Part shown: in pieces, positions 13,900-19,927 of the stretch
Numbering within the stretch: position 1 is the stretch's first letter
Layout of the letters: every line of letters starts with the position of its first letter
Source of the DNA: an uncultured Candidatus Melainabacteria bacterium
GTDB taxonomy: Bacteria > Cyanobacteriota > Vampirovibrionia > Gastranaerophilales > Gastranaerophilaceae
Assembly (NCBI GenBank): GCA_934693235.1
Contig: CAKUUY010000028.1
Span: 1 to 21,186 of the forward strand
Direction of reading: 5' to 3'
DNA length: 21,186 nt
Made by a program: the position numbers and the translations under genes
Notes under the pieces: model-generated
The model's database searches: none
Told to the model about the DNA's origin: nothing
What the model saw: the letters and a program-made list of their open reading frames with translations, nothing else

Positions 13900-14640
13900 A
13901 TGAAAAAGCTAATTATATTGTGTTTATCAATGTTAATAATGGCATCAAATGTCATGGCTGCGGCTTATGTAAAAATTGAACCTGATTTTTTACAACCGTC
14001 ACAAAGCAAAAGCTATGAACAAGTGAATGAAACGCTTGCAATAATTTTCAGTAAAATTAAGCCACAAATTAAAACAAACAAATATCCAAAATATTACCAT
14101 GATTTTACGCTTGTAAAAGATGATGACACTCAAAATAAGTCTTATCATTACGTAAAAAACGGAAATGCAGAATTAATATACAATATTGATTCAAATGAAT
14201 TGAAATTTGTATCTTTCAGACGTCCTGAGTTGATGAAATCTAGAATTATTTACGATTATCCGTCGGGAAAACTTCACGCTGTACAAATATTTGTCTCCGG
14301 TTCAGAATCGTTCGTTTTTAGCCCTGATGGTAAGTATGTTGATTATGCTCCTTATGTAAAGGAGGTTCAGGAAAAAGTTATTAAAAGTTGGAAAGTTCCG
14401 CCAAGAAAACAAATCGATATTTTAGCAAAAGGTCAAAAAGACTTGTTGGTCCAAATGGCTTTAACTCTTGATAGAAACGGAAATGTGAAAAAATGCAGAA
14501 TTTTAAAATCCTCTAAAATTAAGGCTCTTGATGATAACGCAGGAAGCGCAATCAGAGAAGCTGCACCATTCAAACCGTTTCCAAGTAACTTTTTTAACGA
14601 AGAACTGGTTATAATCTTGAATTTCAATTTTAGTTTGTAA
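13900..14640 (+). CDS. Exported protein with TonB-type C-terminal domain (246 aa)
   Basis: The N-terminus (MKKLIILCLSMLIMASNVMA, residues 1-20) is a signal peptide with an AMA|A cleavage site. Residues 21-145 form an unrecognised beta-rich domain. Residues 150-246 match the TonB/TolA C-terminal fold: VQEKVIKSWKVPPRK, then VQMALTLDRNGNVKKCRILKSS, then DDNAGSAIREAAPFKPFP and a closing beta-strand. Unlike TonB there is no uncleaved N-terminal anchor or Pro-rich arm, so it is more likely a periplasmic TonB_C protein than a classical energy transducer; no ExbB/ExbD gene is in view. ATG 13900 is fixed by GGAG 7 nt upstream; the open frame extends to a TTG at 13861 that overlaps the promoter. der follows after 36 nt but seems to have its own promoter. 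Confidence 0.75.
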   Translation: MKKLIILCLSMLIMASNVMAAAYVKIEPDFLQPSQSKSYEQVNETLAIIFSKIKPQIKTNKYPKYYHDFTLVKDDDTQNKSYHYVKNGNAELIYNIDSNELKFVSFRRPELMKSRIIYDYPSGKLHAVQIFVSGSESFVFSPDGKYVDYAPYVKEVQEKVIKSWKVPPRKQIDILAKGQKDLLVQMALTLDRNGNVKKCRILKSSKIKALDDNAGSAIREAAPFKPFPSNFFNEELVIILNFNFSL

Positions 14641-14660
14641 TATTAATATTGTATTTTTCA

Positions 14661-14669
14661 TGCTATAAT
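14661..14669 (+). promoter_or_regulatory. Extended -10 promoter 7 nt before the der ATG (leaderless)
   Basis: TGC-TATAAT (14661-14669), a perfect extended -10, is followed by AAAAACC and ATG 14677. No Shine-Dalgarno exists in this gap. Transcription would begin at or within a base or two of the ATG. Confidence 0.6.
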
Positions 14670-14676
14670 AAAAACC

Positions 14677-16008
14677 ATGAGAAAACCAATTGTAGCAATA
14701 GTAGGACGTCCGAATGTCGGAAAATCAACTTTCGTAAACCGTTTGATAGGTACGAGAAATTCTATCGTTGACGATTTACCGGGAGTTACACGTGATAGAA
14801 TTTACTTTGATGTTGAATGGCAAAACAAGCTTTTCACAGTAATTGATACCGGTGGAATTATTCCCGGTGATGAAGATGAAATTATGTTATCTATCTTTGA
14901 TCAGGCAAAAATTGCTTGTGAAGAAGCTGATAAAATTATTTTTATCGTTGACGGTAAAGAGGGGGTTAATCCTGTAGATTATGATATTGCAAATATTTTG
15001 AGGCAGTCTGGGAAACCTGTTTTTTTAGCTGTTAATAAATCTGATAATAAAGAATCTTTGTTAATGGTAAATGATTTTTATTCTCTTGCTATAGGAGATC
15101 CTATTGGGATATCGGCTCTTCATGGTTCTGGCGGTGTTGGCGATTTATTAGATTTGGTTACAGAAGATTTTTCAAGAGATGTTGAAAAAGAAGAAGATAA
15201 TACAATCAGAATTGCAATTGTTGGCAGACCAAATGCCGGAAAATCTTCTATAGTAAATGCTTTACTTAACGAAAACAGAGTGATTGTGTCTGATGTTTCC
15301 GGAACAACTCGTGATAGCATTGATAGTTCTATAACTTACAATGATAGAGAATTTGTTATTGTTGATACTGCTGGTATTCGTAAAAAATCGAAAGTTGACT
15401 GGGGTGTTGAAAAATTTGCTGTAGACAGAGCTATTCGTTCTATCAGAGATTGTGATGTTGCGCTTTTGGTTCTTGATGCGACTCAAGGAGTTTCCGATCA
15501 GGATAAAAAAATAGCATCTATTATTACAGAAGCCGGAAAAGGTTTGATAATTGCGATTAATAAATGGGATTTGATTGAGGACAAAAAATCAAATACAATT
15601 AATCAATATAACAAAAAGTTAGCAAATGATATTCCGTTTTTGGAATACGCTCCAAAAATTTATATTTCTGCTGTAACAAAACAGAGATTAAATACTATTT
15701 TCACTGAGGCTGAAAGTGTTTACGCAGAATGTACAAAACGTATTTCTACAGGGCTTTTGAACAAGGTAATAAAAGAAGCTTATATGCTTAATCCACCGGC
15801 TTCATCTAAAGGTAAACGTTTAAAGATAATGTATGTAACTCAAACAGGTATTCAACCACCTCATATTGTTATTTTTGCGAATAATGCTGATTTGATGAAA
15901 GATCACTATAAACGATACATAGAAAACAAATTACGTGAAGCTTTCGGCTTTTTTGGAACACCGATAAAGCTATCTGTCAGAGAACGCTCAGATAGGGATA
16001 AGAAGTAA
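14677..16008 (+). CDS. der: Ribosome biogenesis GTPase Der (EngA)
   Basis: A 443-aa protein with the unique double-GTPase layout of Der. The first G domain has GRPNVGKST (10-18), DTGG (57-60) and NKSD (120-123). The second has GRPNAGKSS (183-191), DTAG (230-233) and NKWD (295-298). Residues 357-436 form the KH-like domain that contacts rRNA. It is needed for 50S subunit maturation in the cytoplasm. All G motifs are intact and length is typical. The start at 14677 leaves no room for a ribosome site; an extended -10 ends 7 nt upstream, so a leaderless mRNA is likely. It converges with aroB, about 100 nt separating the stops. Confidence 0.96.
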   Translation: MRKPIVAIVGRPNVGKSTFVNRLIGTRNSIVDDLPGVTRDRIYFDVEWQNKLFTVIDTGGIIPGDEDEIMLSIFDQAKIACEEADKIIFIVDGKEGVNPVDYDIANILRQSGKPVFLAVNKSDNKESLLMVNDFYSLAIGDPIGISALHGSGGVGDLLDLVTEDFSRDVEKEEDNTIRIAIVGRPNAGKSSIVNALLNENRVIVSDVSGTTRDSIDSSITYNDREFVIVDTAGIRKKSKVDWGVEKFAVDRAIRSIRDCDVALLVLDATQGVSDQDKKIASIITEAGKGLIIAINKWDLIEDKKSNTINQYNKKLANDIPFLEYAPKIYISAVTKQRLNTIFTEAESVYAECTKRISTGLLNKVIKEAYMLNPPASSKGKRLKIMYVTQTGIQPPHIVIFANNADLMKDHYKRYIENKLREAFGFFGTPIKLSVRERSDRDKK

Positions 16009-16064
16009 GAATTCAGTTATTACTTAAAATATCTCTTGCAAAATTTGAAATACTAGTATCATCT

Positions 16065-16092
16065 TTCATTTTTGAAAAAGGTTAAAAATGAA
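16065..16092. terminator. Weak hairpin between der and aroB
   Basis: TTCATTTTT (16065-16073) pairs with AAAAATGAA (16084-16092). An outer ATCTTTC (16061-16067) / GAAAGAT (16098-16104) pair competes with it and is followed by TTTTC. It is AT-only and weak, but is the only candidate terminator between these convergent genes. Confidence 0.3.
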
Positions 16093-16111
16093 TTGCCGAA
16101 AGATTTTTCGC

Positions 16112-17188
16112 TTATTGAAAAATAGTTTTTAACTCTTTTGGTTCAATTTCAAACGCTTCTACTGTCGAATAATCGGTTGGTAAGATAAAAACAATTGACT
16201 CTGATGTTGCTTTTTTGTCCATTTGCATTAATTCGACCATTTTGGGCAGCTTGAATTTTTGTATTTCTTGGAAATTATATTTCTTAATTATGTCTTCTGC
16301 TAAAAATTTATAATTTTTATCAATTAAATTTTTCTTTAGAGCCAATTCAAATGCAAATTTAATTCCCTCAACGATGGCTTCTCCATGTGTATATTTTTTG
16401 TACTTAGTAATTTTTTCTATGGCATGCCCGTACGTGTGACCAAAATTCAGAATTCTTCTCAATCCACTTTCTTTTTCGTCTTTTTCAACAACAGAAATTT
16501 TTAATTTTATACAAATTTCAATTAATTGTGCTAAAGTTCTTTCTTTTCGTTCAAGAATCTGTTCTGATTTTTCAGTCAAAAAATTTGTTAAATTCAAATC
16601 TTCATTACATTTGCAACTTTTTTCGATAAAAGAATATTTTACAACTTCACCCATACCTGTCTTAAACTGCCTATTATTAAGAGTTTTTAGAAATCTTGGA
16701 TTAATAAAAACTACTTTTGGCTGATAAAAAGCTCCAACAAGATTTTTTCCATATTTTGTATCTATTGCGGTTTTTCCGCCAACAGAACTGTCAACGCAAG
16801 CAAGAAGAGTTGTCGGAATTTGTATAAAATCAATTCCGCGCATATATGTTGATGCTGCAAAACCTGCAATATCTCCGACTACACCGCCTCCGATTGCAAT
16901 AATTACATCCTTGCGAGTCAATTTCATCTTTAAGGCTCGAGTTAAAATTTTCTCTAAATTTTTGAAATTTTTTTCTTTTTCACCATCTTTTAGTATAAAT
17001 TTATTTTCTTTTGGAATACCAAGTGTTTTGCCATACAATTTTTCTACTTTTTCAGAAATTACGACGAAATATTTTTTTCCGTTAATAAAAGCAAAAACCT
17101 TCTCCATTAATGATGAAATTTCTTCATTTTCAATCAAAATAGGATAACTTTTTTCTTCTGATTTAATATTTACGGAAAGATTAACCAT
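16112..17188 (-). CDS. aroB: 3-dehydroquinate synthase
   Basis: A 358-aa NAD- and metal-dependent enzyme that converts DAHP to 3-dehydroquinate, the second step of the shikimate pathway. Conserved blocks: DGEKEKN (68-74), GGGVVGDIAGFAASTYMRG (100-118, NAD and substrate site), QIPTTLLACVDSSVGGKTAID (123-143), GMGEVVKY (178-185, metal ligand Glu181), NFGHTYGHAIE (248-258, His251) and THGEAI (267-272, His268). Length is normal. Its ATG lies inside the end of aroK, an 8-nt overlap, so the two genes are cotranscribed and translationally coupled. The two enzymes act at steps 2 and 5 of the same pathway, feeding chorismate to the PabA/TrpG protein encoded elsewhere in this window. The C-terminus lacks any fusion. 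Confidence 0.95.
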   Translation of the reverse strand: MVNLSVNIKSEEKSYPILIENEEISSLMEKVFAFINGKKYFVVISEKVEKLYGKTLGIPKENKFILKDGEKEKNFKNLEKILTRALKMKLTRKDVIIAIGGGVVGDIAGFAASTYMRGIDFIQIPTTLLACVDSSVGGKTAIDTKYGKNLVGAFYQPKVVFINPRFLKTLNNRQFKTGMGEVVKYSFIEKSCKCNEDLNLTNFLTEKSEQILERKERTLAQLIEICIKLKISVVEKDEKESGLRRILNFGHTYGHAIEKITKYKKYTHGEAIVEGIKFAFELALKKNLIDKNYKFLAEDIIKKYNFQEIQKFKLPKMVELMQMDKKATSESIVFILPTDYSTVEAFEIEPKELKTIFQ

Positions 17189-17729
17189 TTAGTGCTCCAA
17201 GAATTTCGCTTACTATAGTATAAGGTGCTTTTTCAGCTGTATCTATTGTAATGTCAGCTTTTTCGTAGTTTTTTGCACGAAGTTGCATGAGATTAGAAAT
17301 TTTTTCGATAGAAAAATTCTTTTTCAAAAGCGGTCTTTTTCTGCCTATTGCTGTTGAATGGTTGGTTTCTGAATCCAAAACTTCTGTTTTTATGCGGTTG
17401 TATATTTCTTCCGGAGTAGCCTTAAGATAAATTACGTGTGAAGTTTCAAGCATAATTTTTCTGTTTTCTTCACTTTCAAAGGCTCCGCCACCTGCGGAAA
17501 TTATTGCTTTTTCGCCCCTGCAAAAATGTCTGACTTTTTCGGTTTCAAGCATTCTGAAAAAGGGTTCGCCATGTTTTAAAAAGATTTCTGAAATCTTTTT
17601 TTGTGTACTTTTTTCGATTTCTGCATCTATATCAATATATTTGTAATCAGGGAGTTTACAGCTTAACTCTTTTCCAATAGTAGTTTTTCCGCATCCCATC
17701 ATGCCAATTAATACAATATTCTTTTTCAT
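17181..17729 (-). CDS. aroK: Shikimate kinase
   Basis: A 182-aa NMP-kinase-fold enzyme that phosphorylates shikimate to shikimate-3-phosphate with ATP. It shows the Walker A GMMGCGKTT (9-17), DIDAEIE (33-39) with substrate Asp35, Arg59 in FFRMLETE, the GGG substrate loop SAGGGAF (78-84) and the lid GRKRPLL (129-135) with its ATP-binding Arg. It is first in a two-gene unit with aroB, overlapping by 8 nt. No clear Shine-Dalgarno is found; a TAAAAT box lies 7 nt before the ATG, so this may be another leaderless transcript, starting just after the terminator of ctpA. Length and motifs are typical. Confidence 0.94.
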   Translation of the reverse strand: MKKNIVLIGMMGCGKTTIGKELSCKLPDYKYIDIDAEIEKSTQKKISEIFLKHGEPFFRMLETEKVRHFCRGEKAIISAGGGAFESEENRKIMLETSHVIYLKATPEEIYNRIKTEVLDSETNHSTAIGRKRPLLKKNFSIEKISNLMQLRAKNYEKADITIDTAEKAPYTIVSEILGALNG

Positions 17730-17736
17730 AAGTTTT

Positions 17737-17766
17737 ATTTTACTATAAATCTTGCAAATTTGTACA
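17737..17766 (-). promoter_or_regulatory. Probable promoter of aroK-aroB, close to the ATG
   Basis: On the minus strand TGTACA (17766..17761), an 18-nt spacer and TAAAAT (17742..17737), then 7 nt to ATG 17729. This box lacks the TGN extension, so confidence is lower than for the other four. Confidence 0.4.
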
Positions 17767-17767
17767 T

Positions 17768-17797
17768 AAAAAAACGAGGAATTTATCCTCGCTTTTT
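17768..17797 (-). terminator. Terminator of the ctpA gene
   Basis: CGAGGA (17775-17780) pairs with TCCTCG (17786-17791), loop ATTTA. On the minus strand seven Ts (17774..17768) follow. On the plus strand TTTTTT also follows, so it is potentially bidirectional. Confidence 0.85.
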
Positions 17798-17822
17798 TGT
17801 TTAATTAATTTTTACTTATAAT

Positions 17823-19043
17823 CTATTGAGCTGCAATTGATTGTCCGTTAGTCATTTTACTCAAAACTTCTACAGCTTTTTTCAATTGTAAATCGTTTTT
17901 ATTTTTTACATCCTCTTCTGTCAATTTAACCACAATATCAGGAGTTATACCTTTTTTGTTAATATCTGTTCCGTTTGGTGTCAAATATTTTTGGATTGTA
18001 ATATTAATACCGGCATCATAAGGTAATTTATTTATTTCTTGAACCAAACCTTTACCGAATGATTGTTCGCCGATAATTACGGCTCTGTGGTTGTCTTTCA
18101 TTGCTCCTGAAAAGATTTCGGAAGCAGAAGCCGAACCTTTGTTAATCAATACTACAACAGGTTTTTTTGTATAAACTCCGGTTGAAGCTCTTTGAGTTTC
18201 TTTGTAACCGTCTCTGTCTACTGTACTTACGATTGTTCCGCCATCCAAGAACATGTCTGAAATGTATATTGCGTTAGTCAAAAGTCCACCAGGGTTTGAA
18301 CGTAAGTCGATAATAAACCCTTTTTTATTTCTATTGTTATTTAAGATGTTGCCAAATTCTGTTGCCGCATTTCTGCTAATAAATGAACTCAATCTAATGT
18401 AACAAAAATCGTTCGGAATAGTCATATCTGTAGGCAATTTTTGGGAGATTGATTTAATTTCGATTTCTGCACGAGTAATTGTGTAAGTTTTTGGTGCCAC
18501 ATCCTTACGTTTTACAAGTAAAGTAACCTGAGTTCCCTCTTTACCTCTAATTTTGTCAGCAGCTTTGTCTACCGTAATACCTTTAGTGCTTACGCCGTCA
18601 ATTTCAAGGATTTCATCATCCGCTTGAAGTCCTGCTCTTTCGGCCGGAGTATCTTCGATTGGTGCGATAACCATTAATTTACCGTCTTTAACACCGATTT
18701 GAATACCAATACCTTTTAAAGAACCTTTGATAGAACTTGTTTCATCTGCAAATTCTTTAGGATCTAAGAATTTTGTGTATGGGTCGTTCAAACTTGCAAC
18801 CATTGTATTGATTGCAACATAGGCATCTTCATTTGTTCTTATTTGATTATCGTATTTATGGCGCCATTTAGCCCAGTTTTGTTGGTTGTTTGTTTGATCA
18901 ACAAACTTGCTGTTAACCAATCTCCAAACATTGTCATACAAGTCGATAGGGCTGTATGCAAATACATTGTCGCGGATTACCCACCCTGATAGAAGCAAAA
19001 ATGCTCCTAAAAATATAGCGCTTTTTTTCATAATGTTTCTCAT
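17823..19043 (-). CDS. ctpA: Carboxy-terminal processing protease, S41A family (CtpA type)
   Basis: A 406-aa serine protease of the CtpA/Prc family. Residues 8-23 form a signal anchor or signal peptide, so it works in the periplasm. Residues 108-180 are the PDZ domain (GSLKGIGIQIGVKDGKL, DTPAERAGLQADDEILEIDG). The S41 core holds the Ser/Lys pair: Ser306 in NKGSASASEI and Lys331 in SFGKGLVQ, 25 residues apart as in characterised CtpA and Prc, with Gln335 four further on. Family members trim C-termini of periplasmic proteins and control wall hydrolases; in oxygenic relatives one paralog processes D1, which is not expected here. GGAGG lies 13 nt before ATG 19043, a longish gap, but the alternative ATG 19031 is even further. 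A likely promoter is at 19166-19174. Confidence 0.93.
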   Translation of the reverse strand: MRNIMKKSAIFLGAFLLLSGWVIRDNVFAYSPIDLYDNVWRLVNSKFVDQTNNQQNWAKWRHKYDNQIRTNEDAYVAINTMVASLNDPYTKFLDPKEFADETSSIKGSLKGIGIQIGVKDGKLMVIAPIEDTPAERAGLQADDEILEIDGVSTKGITVDKAADKIRGKEGTQVTLLVKRKDVAPKTYTITRAEIEIKSISQKLPTDMTIPNDFCYIRLSSFISRNAATEFGNILNNNRNKKGFIIDLRSNPGGLLTNAIYISDMFLDGGTIVSTVDRDGYKETQRASTGVYTKKPVVVLINKGSASASEIFSGAMKDNHRAVIIGEQSFGKGLVQEINKLPYDAGINITIQKYLTPNGTDINKKGITPDIVVKLTEEDVKNKNDLQLKKAVEVLSKMTNGQSIAAQ

Positions 19044-19165
19044 TCTTTTACTATTTCCTCCAAATACTCTTAACCTTTTTGTTGCACAACTTATTTATTA
19101 AGATGTAAATTCAATAAAAAAGTTTCCGAATTTGCAATTTTGAGCATTAAAAGTTTTTTGGTAAT

Positions 19166-19174
19166 ATCATACCA
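19166..19174 (-). promoter_or_regulatory. Candidate extended -10 of ctpA
   Basis: On the minus strand TGG-TATGAT (19174..19166) would give a leader of about 115 nt. No good -35 is present. Confidence 0.35.
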
Positions 19175-19214
19175 TAATTTTTAAAAAAATGGAAATTTTC
19201 ATTATGAGTTAAGA

Positions 19215-19373
19215 CTATTTTTTATCGGTTTTATGAATTAAATAAGTTAAAAAATCTAACCTTCCGATAATTTCAACGTAACTTTCGAGCGTGATATCAA
19301 CATTGTTTTTGATTGTTTGTTTTGAGATATCAATGGTTTTGAGCATTTCTTGTTTTAAATCTAAATTTATCAT
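19215..19373 (-). CDS. Small protein of 52 aa with strong translation signals
   Basis: Reading the minus strand from ATG 19373 to TAG 19215 gives a 52-aa protein that starts MINLDLKQEMLKTIDISKQT and ends FLTYLIHKTDKK. AAGGAGG lies 5 nt before the ATG, the best Shine-Dalgarno in the window. Upstream is a promoter with TTGATT, a 16-nt spacer and TATAAT (19402-19429). The protein looks helical and amphipathic, with alternating Ile/Leu and charged residues and a more hydrophobic C-terminal part (SYVEIIGRLDFLTYLI). There is no signal peptide and no Cys. The family is not recognised. It lies upstream of ctpA on the same strand, 171 nt away, and could be cotranscribed with it. Promoter, ribosome site and intact frame together make a real gene likely. 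Confidence 0.7.
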   Translation of the reverse strand: MINLDLKQEMLKTIDISKQTIKNNVDITLESYVEIIGRLDFLTYLIHKTDKK

Positions 19374-19401
19374 ACTAACCTCCTTTTTTATTTATATGGA
19401 A

Positions 19402-19429
19402 ATTATATTAAAAAAATATTTAAAATCAA
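19402..19429 (-). promoter_or_regulatory. Promoter of the 52-aa gene
   Basis: On the minus strand TTGATT (19429..19424), 16-nt spacer, TATAAT (19407..19402). The predicted leader is about 20 nt and contains the AAGGAGG site. Confidence 0.65.
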
Positions 19430-19479
19430 TAGAAAAAAGGAAATAATATTAATATTTAGAGAGAAGTTACTAGGTTACT

Positions 19480-19516
19480 AAGGTGCTACGCACTAGGACG
19501 TTAAGGTGCTACGCAC
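19480..19516. repeat. Direct repeat of a 14-mer
   Basis: AAGGTGCTACGCAC occurs at 19480-19493 and 19503-19516, 23 nt apart. Its core GGTGCTACGCA is also found directly after the fbaA stop codon (11523-11533). The core is a small dyad, GTGC-TAC-GCAC. Confidence 0.6.
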
Positions 19517-19642
19517 GTAGCCCTTTGTGACAATATTTGTCCATACCTCATACATTGGTGTATAGTTACTAAGGCGATAAATTCTTATCGGTTAAGATAT
19601 TTTCATGTATAGCAGCTATATTAGGAAATAAACTGTAGTAAC

Positions 19643-19711
19643 TTTTCCTCTCTCCGAGGGAGAGAGAGTGGTTGTTGCAATCAATTTAATTACAACCACG
19701 AGAGAGGGGTT
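19643..19711 (+). repeat. Two-hairpin intergenic repeat, copy C
   Basis: TTTTCC, hairpin 1 CTCTCTCCGAGGGAGAGAG (19648-19666), hairpin 2 with 8-bp arms GTGGTTGT (19668-19675) and ACAACCAC (19692-19699), then GAGAGAGGGGTT (19700-19711). Hairpin 1 and the ends match copy A almost exactly, while hairpin 2 has a different but fully complementary stem. Confidence 0.8.
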
Positions 19712-19745
19712 AAAAATTATTATATCATGTCCTGCGCGGACGGCG

Positions 19746-19769
19746 GGAACTTTTTGTGTAAAAAGTTCC
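19746..19769. repeat. Perfect 10-bp hairpin
   Basis: GGAACTTTTT (19746-19755) and AAAAAGTTCC (19760-19769) pair around a GTGT loop. No T-tract follows. Together with the other elements it makes up the 19374-19927 stretch, in which no gene was found. Confidence 0.6.
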
Positions 19770-19805
19770 ACAAAACCATCCACACGCTTCATTCACTAAT
19801 AACTG

Positions 19806-19883
19806 GTAACTGTCATTACTACAGCGTATTTTCAAAAACCTTAATAATTTCCTTAAAACTTTTCGCTTCGAAATGACAGTTAC
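19806..19883. repeat. Inverted repeat with 12-bp ends
   Basis: GTAACTGTCATT (19806-19817) is repeated inverted as AATGACAGTTAC (19872-19883), enclosing 54 nt. A related ATTTCAGAATGACA follows at 19890-19903. This looks like a small mobile-type intergenic palindrome. Confidence 0.55.
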
Positions 19884-19927
19884 ATTGTATTTCAGAATGA
19901 CAACTCCGTAATATAAATTGTATCTGT

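Noticed and set aside
15120..15486. Antisense open frames inside der
   Set aside because: der is fully conserved with intact G motifs, and the antisense frames have no ribosome sites.
19480..19516. CRISPR-like direct repeats
   Set aside because: Only two short 14-nt units 23 nt apart, with no further units and no cas genes.
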